Part shown: positions 26,216-33,802 of the stretch, piece by piece
Layout: each line of letters opens with the position of its first letter
Numbering within the stretch: the stretch's first letter is position 1
Assembly: GCF_009711045.1 (NCBI RefSeq)
Contig: NZ_WMJX01000011.1
Location: 1-36,669, forward strand
Length of the DNA: 36,669 nucleotides
Source of the DNA: Myroides albus
Lineage (GTDB): Bacteria > Bacteroidota > Bacteroidia > Flavobacteriales > Flavobacteriaceae
Direction of reading: 5' to 3'
Translations under genes and position numbers: made by a program
The notes under the pieces: model-generated
Seen by the model: only the letters and a program-made list of their open reading frames with translations
What the model was told of the DNA's origin: nothing
Databases searched by the model: none

Positions 26216-26989
26216 TTACCCAAAAATGATTAAGGGATTATTGTTAACTGGATTTTTAGTTACCACGCAAGGGAAATTGTAAACACGAGAAATTATTTCT
26301 TGTGTAAGTACATTTTCTGGTATATCATAAGATACTTTTTGTCCCTTTTGTAGTAATAAGATTTTATCGGCAAATTGCGCAGCTAAGTTTAAGTCGTGTA
26401 AGACTACAATAGCTGTATTGCCTTTAGCCGTAAAATCTTTAATCAATTCTAATATTTTATGCTGATGTAGTACGTCTAAATTATTGAGTGGTTCATCTAA
26501 GAATAATAGTTTGTTCTCCACATCGTTGTTGAGTTGTGACAGTACTCTTGCTAAGTGTACTCTTTGTTTTTCACCCCCTGAGAGATGATTGTATTCCCTG
26601 CTTTTTAAAGGACATATATCAATGCATTCCATACTGTGTTGAATGGCCTTTTTATCTGCATCAGAGGGAGTGTGATCAAAATAGGGATATCTCCCCATCA
26701 TGACTACATCTTCTACGTTCAAGGGAATGTCGTTGTTGTGGTGTTGAGAGAACTTCGCTTTGTGCTTAGGTAATTCTTTATCACACCATTTGTCATATTC
26801 ACATGATTTCAGTAGAATCTTATTTCCCTTTTGGTGTAACTCATTTGCCAAAACACTCAGGAAAGTGGACTTACCTGCACCATTAGGTCCTAATATCGCT
26901 ATAAACTCACCGTTTTCACAACTGAAGTCTATTTCATTTATGATGTAAGTTTCTCGAGATTTAAAGTTTACTTTTTGTGCTTGTATCAT
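26216..26989 (-). CDS. hmuV: heme ABC transporter ATP-binding protein
   Basis: 257 residues. Walker [10 protein letters not shown] (34-42), signature LSGGEKQRVHLARVL, Walker B LLFLDEPLNNLD and H-loop VVLHDLNLAAQFADK are all intact. The sequence groups with FecE/HmuV ATPases of siderophore and heme importers. Its ATG overlaps the last base of the hmuU stop codon (TAATG), a sign of translational coupling. It powers heme passage through the HmuU dimer in the inner membrane. Confidence 0.94.
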   Translation of the reverse strand: MIQAQKVNFKSRETYIINEIDFSCENGEFIAILGPNGAGKSTFLSVLANELHQKGNKILLKSCEYDKWCDKELPKHKAKFSQHHNNDIPLNVEDVVMMGRYPYFDHTPSDADKKAIQHSMECIDICPLKSREYNHLSGGEKQRVHLARVLSQLNNDVENKLLFLDEPLNNLDVLHQHKILELIKDFTAKGNTAIVVLHDLNLAAQFADKILLLQKGQKVSYDIPENVLTQEIISRVYNFPCVVTKNPVNNNPLIIFG

Positions 26990-28020
26990 TATAGTGACTT
27001 TTTGAATCTTATTAAGATTGCTATGAATACTGGTGCGCCCATGATTGATGTCAATATTCCTATTGGTATCTCTGAAGGCGGTATAATAGATCTACTCAAA
27101 GTGTCCGCAACTAATAATAAAATACTTCCACATATTGTCGAAAGTGGGAGTATATAGTAGTAGTTTGATTTGAATATTAAACGCAATATATAGGGTACAA
27201 TAAGACCAACAAATCCTATAGTACCAGAAAAGGCAACAGAGGTACCTACCATCAATGCAGAAAGCAATACGATGCGTTTCTTGATGCTTTCTACTGGGAT
27301 ACCTAAGTGTGCTGCGTCATTTTCTCCAAGCATCATGGCATTCAGTGATTTGCCTTTGTTTATTAGCAGTATTACGGCAATAAGCATCACGACTGCTAAG
27401 ATGCTTACTTTTGTCCACGTAGCTCCAGCGAGACTTCCTAAAGTCCAGAAGGTTAAGTTTCTCAATTCTTCTTCTTCTGAGATATAGGTTAGTAGTCCTG
27501 TGGCTGCCCCTGTAAGTGCTGTGATAGCAACACCTGACAAAAGTAGGACGCTTACATTAGTCTTTCCTTTTGAGGTTGACATTCTGTACACGAACGTCAT
27601 CGTTATCATGGCACCTATAAAACTCATTAAACTCAATAAGGAGTAGTGAACTGCCTCTGGTATGTAAGCTTTAATATAATGCCCAAGTACAATTGTTATT
27701 GCTGCAAATAGTACTGAACCAGCTGTAACTCCAATTAGATCTGGTGATGCTAAAGGGTTCTTGAACATTCCTTGTAAGGTTGTTCCAGATAGCGATAGCG
27801 CGGCACCTACTAAAATAGCCATAATGACACGTGGTAATCGCACGTCTAAAAACACATAGCTATCACTTGGGGTTACTTCTTCTTGGGTAAAGATGATTTT
27901 GATTATTGTTTGGATGCTTCCATCTTCAAACTTATAAACTCCAATGAAAATTGATACTAACGCAATTGTAATTAATAGAATGGAAAGGATTATAAGGTAA
28001 AAAGAGAGTTTTCTTTGCAT
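26989..28020 (-). CDS. hmuU: heme ABC transporter permease (FecCD family)
   Basis: 343 residues, with about ten hydrophobic membrane segments. FecCD landmarks are RLPRVIMAILVGAALSLSGT, MFKNPLASPDLIGVTAGS, LLLSGVAITALTGA, LGEXDAAHLGIP-like LGENDAAHLGIPVESIKK and FVGLIVPYILRLI. The inward start ATG 28020 lies 5 nt after the hmuT stop. It forms the inner-membrane channel with HmuV and receives heme from HmuT. Confidence 0.94.
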   Translation of the reverse strand: MQRKLSFYLIILSILLITIALVSIFIGVYKFEDGSIQTIIKIIFTQEEVTPSDSYVFLDVRLPRVIMAILVGAALSLSGTTLQGMFKNPLASPDLIGVTAGSVLFAAITIVLGHYIKAYIPEAVHYSLLSLMSFIGAMITMTFVYRMSTSKGKTNVSVLLLSGVAITALTGAATGLLTYISEEEELRNLTFWTLGSLAGATWTKVSILAVVMLIAVILLINKGKSLNAMMLGENDAAHLGIPVESIKKRIVLLSALMVGTSVAFSGTIGFVGLIVPYILRLIFKSNYYYILPLSTICGSILLLVADTLSRSIIPPSEIPIGILTSIMGAPVFIAILIRFKKSL

Positions 28021-28025
28021 TTTGT

Positions 28026-28871
28026 TTATTGTTGTTTAGCGAATAGGGTGTTAAGCTCTTTTGTTGCTTGGCCAAGTCTCGGTCCATATCCACTTAAAAG
28101 TTGCCCGTCCATTGCAATGATATTCTTGTTCTTTCCTGCATTGGTTTTGTCTATTCCCTCAATTTTTAAAACGCCATCAACGCCTCCCATACTCTGGATT
28201 CCTGAAGTAAACATTAGAATGTAATCTGGATTTGTATTTAAAAGAGATTCGGGAGTTAATGGTTTGTAACCTTTAAATTCTGTTATCGCATTTTGACCAC
28301 CAGCTAATTGAATGATGTTATTTACAGGGGTTTCATCTCCTGCTACCATCAACATAGATGCTCCTCTTGCGTATATGAATAGTACTTTTGGAGCTACTTC
28401 AAATTGGTGTAGATTTTCCATGTCTTTTTGGATATTAGCACTGATGTGCTCATAATCTGTTATGTTTAAGGATGTTGCTATTTGCTTTACTAAGTCCTTT
28501 GTTCCTTGTACAGTGTACTTTTGATCTATTAACTCTAATTTTATTCCTGAATTGGCAATTTGGTTCTTAAGATCTTCGTTTATGTCTTTTGTGATAGCGA
28601 ATATAGTCGTTGGTTTCAAAGACATTAAGCTTTCTATTGATATTTTACTCGTGTGATTTAAATCTGTAGCTGTTTTCTTTATATCCTCAGGATAAGTACT
28701 TGTAACATCGACACCTACGATATTATCTTTTTTACCTAATTCTACTAAGATTTCAGTTATCGTTCCATTCAAAGAGATGATTCTTTCTTCGATTTGCGGT
28801 TGTTCTGTTTTCTTTTGGTTACAAGAAATGAACACAAGGGTTAAGAGTGTTAATGCAATAAGTTTTTTCAT
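28026..28871 (-). CDS. hmuT: heme ABC transporter substrate-binding lipoprotein
   Basis: 281 residues from ATG 28871. The signal peptide has a lipobox (VFISC, Cys17), so the protein is anchored in the periplasm. The fold is the helical-backbone type of cluster-A heme/siderophore binders: IISLNGTITEILVELGKKDNIVG-type N-lobe, NHTSKISIESLMSLKPTTIF, then the C-lobe GGQNAITEFKGYKPLTPESL and LLSGYGPRLGQA. It would hand heme to HmuU. An in-frame ATG at 28940 would lie upstream of the promoter and is rejected. No TonB-dependent receptor (HmuR) is in the window. Confidence 0.92.
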   Translation of the reverse strand: MKKLIALTLLTLVFISCNQKKTEQPQIEERIISLNGTITEILVELGKKDNIVGVDVTSTYPEDIKKTATDLNHTSKISIESLMSLKPTTIFAITKDINEDLKNQIANSGIKLELIDQKYTVQGTKDLVKQIATSLNITDYEHISANIQKDMENLHQFEVAPKVLFIYARGASMLMVAGDETPVNNIIQLAGGQNAITEFKGYKPLTPESLLNTNPDYILMFTSGIQSMGGVDGVLKIEGIDKTNAGKNKNIIAMDGQLLSGYGPRLGQATKELNTLFAKQQ

Positions 28872-28905
28872 TTTTATACTAATTTGAATTGAATCTAAAT
28901 TGAGG

Positions 28906-28935
28906 CAAAAATATGAGGTTTTTGCTCCGGAACAA
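28906..28935 (-). promoter_or_regulatory. promoter of hmuTUVS
   Basis: Minus strand: TTG (28935-28933), 19-nt spacer, TATTTTTG (28913-28906). This is a full match to the Bacteroidota TTG-N17-23-TAnnTTTG promoter. The predicted start is near 28901, about 30 nt before hmuT. Confidence 0.72.
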
Positions 28936-28946
28936 AACATATTTAG

Positions 28947-28963
28947 ATTAATTTTAAATTAAT
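28947..28963. promoter_or_regulatory. 17-bp palindrome between divergent promoters
   Basis: ATTAATTT-T-AAATTAAT, perfect 8-bp arms round one central base. It sits between the two -33 elements (28935 and 28967), within reach of both. The 7-1-7 shape recalls Fur-type sites but the bases do not match the classic Fur box. AT-richness raises the chance of coincidence. Confidence 0.45.
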
Positions 28964-28966
28964 ATA

Positions 28967-28999
28967 TTGTACTGAAAAGTATAGTATTGATTATCTTTG
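28967..28999 (+). promoter_or_regulatory. promoter of sufS-sufE-sufT-DUF2480-DUF3078
   Basis: TTG (28967-28969), 22-nt spacer, TATCTTTG (28992-28999). It agrees with the phylum's promoter consensus. The predicted start is about 29005, giving a leader of about 57 nt before ATG 29062. Confidence 0.7.
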
Positions 29000-29061
29000 C
29001 TGTGAATTGTGCATTACTTTAAAAGCACAGGAATTATTAAGTAATAAAATTGAATAGTAGT

Positions 29062-30276
29062 ATGTTAGATATAAAATCAATTCGAAAAGACTTTCCAATT
29101 CTTACACAACAAGTGAATGGAAAGCCATTAGTGTATTTTGATAATGCGGCTACTGCTCAAAAGCCAAAAGTTGTCGAGGATGCTATAATCAAGTATTACG
29201 AGACAATCAATGCAAATATTCATCGCGGAGTACATACGTTAAGCCAATTGGCTACCGATGCATATGAAGAAGCTAGAGCCAAAATACAAAATCATATAAA
29301 TGCTAAGCACAACCACGAAATTATTTTCACTGCTGGGACTACTTTTAGTATAAACCTTGTAGCTAATGGTTTTGGTAGCTTATTAAAAGCAGGTGATGAG
29401 GTAGTCATTTCTGCTTTAGAACACCACTCTAATATTGTGCCTTGGCAGTTCGCTTGTGAGCGTTCAGGTGCTACTTTAAAGGTCATTCCGATGAATGAGC
29501 ATGGAGAGCTTATCATGGAAGAATACGATAAGCTTTTGAATGAGAACACAAAGGTTGTGGCAGTGTCACATATTTCTAATGCTTTGGGGACTATTAACCC
29601 AATTCGCGAGATTATAAAGAAGGCTCATCAGTTCGGTGCGGCAGTTCTAATTGACGGTGCTCAAGCTACTCCACATATACGCCCTGACGTTGTTGAGTTG
29701 GACTGTGACTTTTATGTGTTTTCAGGACACAAAGTTTGCGGACCTACTGGTACTGGGATTTTGTACGGAAAAGAGGAGTGGTTGAATAAACTGCCTCCTT
29801 ACCAAGGTGGAGGAGAGATGATCAAAACAGTTACATTTGAAAAGACAACTTATGCGTGTTTACCACATAAGTTTGAGGCTGGAACTCCTAACATAGCAGG
29901 GGGAATTGTCTTAGGTCATGCCATTGATTATTTGAATGGGATTGGCTTTGACAATATTGCTGCTTATGAACACGAACTGTTAGAGTATGGAACAAAGCGC
30001 TTGTTGGAAATTGAAGGATTGAAAATTATAGGTACGGCACAAGAGAAAACTTCGGTGATTTCATTTAATATTGAGGGAATTCACCCTTATGATATTGGGG
30101 TAATTGTCGATAAATTGGGTGTTGCAGTACGAACAGGTCACCACTGTACGCAGCCGATTATGGACTTTTTCGGTATTCCTGGGACAGTAAGAGCGTCTTT
30201 TAGTTTTTACAATACCAAAGAGGAGATTGACATCTTAGTCGAAGCTGTAAAGAAGGCTAAAATGATGCTTTCGTAA
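29062..30276 (+). CDS. sufS: cysteine desulfurase SufS
   Basis: 404 residues from ATG 29062. An in-frame TTG at 29050 would add four residues, but MLDIKSIRKDFPIL is the family's normal N-terminus. PLP-dependent group II desulfurase: the PLP lysine is K224 (FSGHKVCGPTG) and the catalytic persulfide cysteine is C362 (RTGHHCTQP). ALEHHSNIVPW and DGAQATPHI hold the cofactor contacts. It takes sulfur from L-cysteine and passes it to SufE and SufB. Unlike the usual order it does not follow sufD but has its own promoter, divergent from hmuT. Confidence 0.96.
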   Translation: MLDIKSIRKDFPILTQQVNGKPLVYFDNAATAQKPKVVEDAIIKYYETINANIHRGVHTLSQLATDAYEEARAKIQNHINAKHNHEIIFTAGTTFSINLVANGFGSLLKAGDEVVISALEHHSNIVPWQFACERSGATLKVIPMNEHGELIMEEYDKLLNENTKVVAVSHISNALGTINPIREIIKKAHQFGAAVLIDGAQATPHIRPDVVELDCDFYVFSGHKVCGPTGTGILYGKEEWLNKLPPYQGGGEMIKTVTFEKTTYACLPHKFEAGTPNIAGGIVLGHAIDYLNGIGFDNIAAYEHELLEYGTKRLLEIEGLKIIGTAQEKTSVISFNIEGIHPYDIGVIVDKLGVAVRTGHHCTQPIMDFFGIPGTVRASFSFYNTKEEIDILVEAVKKAKMMLS

Positions 30277-30303
30277 TAGAGAATAATAATAAGAAAAAAC
30301 AAT

Positions 30304-30723
30304 ATGACAATCAAAGAAGCACAAGAAGAAATCATTGATGAGTTTTCAATGTTTGATGATTGGATGCAACGCTACGAGTATATTATCGAATTAGGTAAGT
30401 CATTACCGTTAATCGACGAGAAATATCAAGTAGCTGAAAACTTAATTAAAGGCTGTCAATCGCAAGTTTGGCTGCATGCTGAAGAAAGTGAAGGAAACGT
30501 TTTTTTCACTGCAAATAGCGATGCTATTTTAACGAAGGGGATTATAGCTATTCTGATTAGGGTATTTTCTGGACAGAAGGCTGTTGACATTATGGATGCA
30601 GACCTTGGGTTTATTGACGATATCGGTTTAAAGGAGCATTTATCGCCAACGCGTGCAAATGGTCTTGTTTCGATGATTAAACAAATTAAAATGTATGCCT
30701 TAGCTTATCAAGCTAAAAATTAA
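30304..30723 (+). CDS. sufE: sulfur acceptor SufE
   Basis: 139 residues. The sulfur-accepting cysteine is C51 in LIKGCQSQVWL, the same position as in E. coli SufE. It takes persulfide from SufS, stimulates its turnover and delivers sulfur to SufB. It lies 27 nt after sufS and 12 nt before the DUF59 gene. Confidence 0.95.
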   Translation: MTIKEAQEEIIDEFSMFDDWMQRYEYIIELGKSLPLIDEKYQVAENLIKGCQSQVWLHAEESEGNVFFTANSDAILTKGIIAILIRVFSGQKAVDIMDADLGFIDDIGLKEHLSPTRANGLVSMIKQIKMYALAYQAKN

Positions 30724-30735
30724 TCAGAGCAAATT

Positions 30736-31056
30736 ATGGAAGAAATAGATGTACAAAAATTAGGAGAAAATATCGTAGGTATTCTTAAGACTATTTATGA
30801 CCCTGAGATTCCTGTAGATATTTATGAATTAGGATTGATTTACGACGTATTCGTAAATGAAACAAATGATGTTAAAATTCTGATGACTTTAACTTCACCA
30901 AACTGCCCTGTGGCTGAAACACTGCCGATGGAAGTAGAGGAGAAGGTCAAATCTATTGACAACGTCAAAGGAGTTGAAATTGAGCTTACATTTGATCCAC
31001 CTTGGACAAAAGACTTGATGAGTGAAGAAGCTAAGTTAGAGTTGGGAATGCTGTAA
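30736..31056 (+). CDS. sufT: MIP18/DUF59-type Fe-S maturation protein SufT
   Basis: 106 residues. It carries the DUF59 signature DPEIPVDIYELGLIY (22-36), the conserved cysteine C57 (TSPNCPVA), and the FDPPWTKDLMSEEAK motif near the C-terminus. SufT-type proteins help Fe-S cluster delivery to target enzymes, especially under high demand. It is embedded in the suf operon, with the next gene 2 nt downstream. Confidence 0.92.
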   Translation: MEEIDVQKLGENIVGILKTIYDPEIPVDIYELGLIYDVFVNETNDVKILMTLTSPNCPVAETLPMEVEEKVKSIDNVKGVEIELTFDPPWTKDLMSEEAKLELGML

Positions 31057-31058
31057 TT

Positions 31059-31574
31059 ATGGAAGGAGAAATTGTAAATAAAGTTGCCAATAGTGCTTTG
31101 AAAGTTTTCGACTTAGAGGACTATTATCCTACTAATCCTCGATTAGAGATAGACATTGCTCAATGGTTGTATGAGGGATTTGTGTTGCGTGAGAAAGAGT
31201 TTAGAGCTGCCTTGAAGGAAGTAGATTGGAATCAATATCAAAATGCGTATGTAGGTTTGTATTGTTCAACAGATGCGATTTTACCTGCTTGGGCGTATAT
31301 GGTTTTAACCAGCCACCTACAACCTGTTGCAAAACGTGTGTTTTTAGGTGATAAAGCACATTTGGAAAAATCAATTTATCAAGAAATTTTATTTAGTATA
31401 AATTACGCTGAATATAGGGATTTACCAGTTATTATTAAAGGGTGCTCAAATAAGGCAATCCCAGAGGAGGCCTACGTTTTGTCTACTCAATTGATGATGG
31501 AACACGCTCGCTCAGTTATGTTTGGTGAAGCCTGTTCGGCAGTACCTGTTTATAAGCGAAGTCTTAAAAAATAG
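31059..31574 (+). CDS. DUF2480 family protein
   Basis: 171 residues, soluble, no signal peptide. It matches the Bacteroidota family DUF2480 (features: DLEDYYPTNPRLEIDIAQWL, REKEFRAALKEVDWNQYQ, YCSTDAILPAWAYM, IIKGCSNKAIPEEAYV). No catalytic motif can be named; there are three cysteines (C88-type YCS, GCS and ACS contexts). It starts 2 nt after sufT and occupies the conserved place in flavobacterial suf operons, which suggests a part in Fe-S assembly or its regulation. The function is not known to me. Confidence 0.82.
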   Translation: MEGEIVNKVANSALKVFDLEDYYPTNPRLEIDIAQWLYEGFVLREKEFRAALKEVDWNQYQNAYVGLYCSTDAILPAWAYMVLTSHLQPVAKRVFLGDKAHLEKSIYQEILFSINYAEYRDLPVIIKGCSNKAIPEEAYVLSTQLMMEHARSVMFGEACSAVPVYKRSLKK

Positions 31575-31619
31575 ATCGCATTATTTGGATTTTATATTTT
31601 TGTTTAAAAATTTAACAAT

Positions 31620-32465
31620 ATGAAAAAATTCTTATTAAGTTTATTAGCTGTTTCTGCTTTTTATTCATCTCATGCTCAAGAAGCTGAGACTACGGAAGTA
31701 ACTGGTCCATGGAAATCTAAAGGGAACTTTGCAGTTCTTGTGAGCCAATCGAGTTTCTCAAACTGGCAAGCTGGTGGAGATAATAACTTTTCTGGAAATT
31801 TGAATTTGAATTATGATTTGAATTACCAAAAAGAGGATTGGACTTGGGATAACAAGTTAATCGTGAACTATGGTTTTACGAAGCTAAAAGGGGAGGACCA
31901 AAAGAAAACTAATGACCGTTTAGAGTTGAATTCAGTTTTAGGTAAGCAAGCGTCTAACAATTGGTACTATTCATTATTCTTAAACTTTAAGACACAAATG
32001 GATAGAGGAACAGATAAAGACGGTGGATACAATTCACACTTTATGTCTCCTGCTTACTTACAAATCGGACCTGGTATGTTGTGGAAGAAAAATGATAACT
32101 TAAAAGTTAACATTGCTCCTGCAACTTCGAGATTTATCTTCGTTCACAGTCATTTTACTGATTTTGGAGACGCTTTTGGTGTTGAGAAAGGAAAATCAAT
32201 GGAGTATCAACTGGGGATGTCTATCAACGGATACTACAAATTCGACATTATGGAGAATGTATCTGCTGAGAATATCTTAAACCTTTATTCTAATTATTTA
32301 GAAAAACCAGGAAACGTTGTAGTTGACTATCAATTGAACTTAGTGATGAAAATCAACAAGTACTTATCAACTAACTTTACTTTCCAAGCGGTTTACGATG
32401 ACCAAGCTTACAAAGGATTTCAGTTAAGAGAAGTATTAGGAGTTGGCTTAAGCTATAATTTCTAA
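31620..32465 (+). CDS. DUF3078 family outer-membrane beta-barrel protein
   Basis: 281 residues. The signal peptide ends SHAQ (about residue 20). The rest is alternating polar/aromatic strands (for example FSGNLNLNYDLNYQ, WTWDNKLIVNYGFTKL) and the chain ends in an aromatic residue (LSYNF), as outer-membrane barrels do. The NWQAGGDNNFSG motif near the N-terminus is diagnostic of DUF3078. It lies 45 nt after DUF2480 at the end of the suf operon. Why a barrel protein travels with suf genes is unknown. Confidence 0.85.
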   Translation: MKKFLLSLLAVSAFYSSHAQEAETTEVTGPWKSKGNFAVLVSQSSFSNWQAGGDNNFSGNLNLNYDLNYQKEDWTWDNKLIVNYGFTKLKGEDQKKTNDRLELNSVLGKQASNNWYYSLFLNFKTQMDRGTDKDGGYNSHFMSPAYLQIGPGMLWKKNDNLKVNIAPATSRFIFVHSHFTDFGDAFGVEKGKSMEYQLGMSINGYYKFDIMENVSAENILNLYSNYLEKPGNVVVDYQLNLVMKINKYLSTNFTFQAVYDDQAYKGFQLREVLGVGLSYNF

Positions 32466-32489
32466 GAAAGCTATCTTTTAAAGAATATG

Positions 32490-32528
32490 AAAAAGGCACA
32501 ATACGATTTAGCGTATTGTGCCTTTTTT
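32490..32528. terminator. bidirectional terminator between DUF3078 and asnA
   Basis: 16-bp perfect stem AAAAAGGCACAATACG / CGTATTGTGCCTTTTT with a 6-nt loop, A-rich on the left and T-rich on the right. It serves the two converging transcripts. Confidence 0.92.
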
Positions 32529-32529
32529 A

Positions 32530-33534
32530 TTATAGAAGGTTGATGCCTTGTTTTATTGCGTCTTCTCTTACTTGGTCTGGCCAAATACTTGCTTGGACTT
32601 CTCCAATGTGTTTTTTCTTTAAGAGAAACATACATATTCTCGATTGTCCTAATCCACCACCTATGGATAGTGGTAACTGATCCGTCAACAATAAATTGTG
32701 ATAGTATAACTTTGATTTGTCTTGTGATCCAGTTAAGGCCAATTGATGTTCCAATGCATCTTTATCTACTCGAACCCCCATGGAAGATAATTCTAATGAG
32801 CGACTCAACTCTTCATCCCATACAAGCAAATCCCCATTTAAACCGTGGTACTTGTCTTCTGAGATAGTACTCCAATCGTCATAATCACTTGAGCGACTAT
32901 CATGGGATTCTCCGTTGCTTAATTTGTAGCCAACTCCTATGATAAATACAGCGCCATATTCTTTCGCTATGGCATGTTCTCTATCTTTTGGAGTTAGTGT
33001 AGGGTAAAGTTGTAAAAGTTGCTCAGAATGAATAAAAGATAGCTTTTTAGGCAATACTCTTTCGTATCCATACTGCAAGTGAACTTCTTCTTCCGTGTTT
33101 AGCAGGGATTGATAGATCAGTCTCACAATTTTCTTTAAGTAACTCAAACTTCGATCTACTTTGTCAATCTTTAATTCCCAATCCCATTGATCTACGTAGA
33201 TTGAGTGTATTGGGCTACTGTCTTCATCAGGACGCAAAGCTCTCATATCCGTTAAGATACCTTCATGAACTTCTAGCTCTAATTCTTTCAGGCGAATTCT
33301 TTTCCACTTCGCCAAAGAGTGGACTACAACACCGTGATTATTGTTAAGAAATTTTACTGGAAACGACACTGGACGCTCGATACCATTCAAGTCATCATTG
33401 ATTCCTGTTCCTTCATTCACGATCATTGGAGATGAGATAGGGTACAAGTTCAATGCATTGCATAAGTTTTGAGAAAATGTTTTCTTAACTAGTGCAATGG
33501 CTTCTTCGGTTTGTAAAATTTCTTGTTTACTCAT
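32530..33534 (-). CDS. asnA: aspartate-ammonia ligase (asparagine synthetase A)
   Basis: 334 residues, close to the E. coli enzyme. It makes asparagine from aspartate, ammonia and ATP in the cytosol. Family blocks are GTGINDDLNGIERPVSF, VVHSLAKWKR, MRALRPDEDSSPIHSIYVDQ and YVDQWDWE. Others are GAVFIIGVGYKLSNGESHD, LNGDLLVWDE and the class-II-synthetase-like motif LPLSIGGGLGQSRICMFLL with its ATP-binding Arg. It forms a single-gene unit bounded by a bidirectional terminator downstream and a transcription attenuator with an Asn-rich leader ORF upstream, which points to regulation by charged tRNA-Asn. Confidence 0.96.
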   Translation of the reverse strand: MSKQEILQTEEAIALVKKTFSQNLCNALNLYPISSPMIVNEGTGINDDLNGIERPVSFPVKFLNNNHGVVVHSLAKWKRIRLKELELEVHEGILTDMRALRPDEDSSPIHSIYVDQWDWELKIDKVDRSLSYLKKIVRLIYQSLLNTEEEVHLQYGYERVLPKKLSFIHSEQLLQLYPTLTPKDREHAIAKEYGAVFIIGVGYKLSNGESHDSRSSDYDDWSTISEDKYHGLNGDLLVWDEELSRSLELSSMGVRVDKDALEHQLALTGSQDKSKLYYHNLLLTDQLPLSIGGGLGQSRICMFLLKKKHIGEVQASIWPDQVREDAIKQGINLL

Positions 33535-33568
33535 GATATTTAATTTTTAAAATGTTTCAGTTTAAAGC

Positions 33569-33597
33569 AAAAAAAAGCTCCTCGAAAGAGGAGCTTT
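33569..33597 (-). terminator. leader (attenuator) terminator of asnA
   Basis: Stem AAAGCTCCTC (33597-33588) / GAGGAGCTTT (33583-33574) with a 4-nt loop, then a T run (eight T in all). It ends 35 nt before the asnA ATG and 26 nt after the leader ORF stop. It lies 5' of asnA, not behind it, which is the attenuator arrangement. It could also end hflX transcripts. Confidence 0.88.
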
Positions 33598-33693
33598 AAA
33601 CGGATAATGAAATAATATATAATTAACTTAAATCAAAAACAATAGCATCCCTCTTTGAATCGTACGGCGAATTCAAATTATTATTAGAGATAT
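33585..33693 (-). promoter_or_regulatory. alternative RNA pairings of the asnA attenuator
   Basis: Antiterminator: AAAGAGG (33656-33650) pairs with CCTCTTT (33591-33585) over 7 bp. It extends by G649-U592 and, across a 2-nt bulge, GCT (33646-33644) with AGC (33595-33593). Protector: ATATCTCT (33693-33686, within Asn-Ile-Ser codons 8-10) can pair with AGAGGGAT (33654-33647), 7 of 8 positions with one wobble. These are the classical 1:2, 2:3 and 3:4 alternatives. A near -7 box TACATTTA (33748-33741) might drive the leader. Confidence 0.6.
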
Positions 33694-33715
33694 TATTATT
33701 TAATGATTGATACAT
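33623..33715 (-). CDS. putative Asn-rich attenuator leader peptide of asnA
   Basis: 30 codons, ATG 33715 to TAA 33623. Asn codons (all AAT) stand at positions 6, 7, 8, 11, 12, 13 and 15, seven of the first fifteen; the peptide starts MYQSLNNNISNNNLN. Codons 20-24 contain the RNA segment (33656-33644) able to pair with the 5' arm of the terminator. Shortage of Asn-tRNA would stall ribosomes on the AAT codons, freeing that segment to form the antiterminator and let RNA polymerase run into asnA. Caution: AT-rich simple sequence can give Asn runs by chance. Confidence 0.7.
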   Translation of the reverse strand: MYQSLNNNISNNNLNSPYDSKRDAIVFDLS

Positions 33716-33802
33716 ATAATCTTTGTTTTTTATGTAAGTGTAAATGTAGTAATTTTTTTTTTACTTTTATTTTTTAACAGTAAATATTTATAAACAAATT
33801 AC

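Noticed and set aside
28947..28963. Classic Fur box between hmuT and sufS
   Set aside because: Symmetry is similar but the bases do not match the GATAATGATAATCATTATC consensus; kept only as an unnamed palindrome.
33566..33600. Simple transcription terminator of hflX as the only explanation
   Set aside because: It lies more than 200 nt after the hflX stop, behind an Asn-rich ORF and directly before asnA, with a matching antiterminator; the attenuator reading explains more, though it may also stop hflX transcripts.
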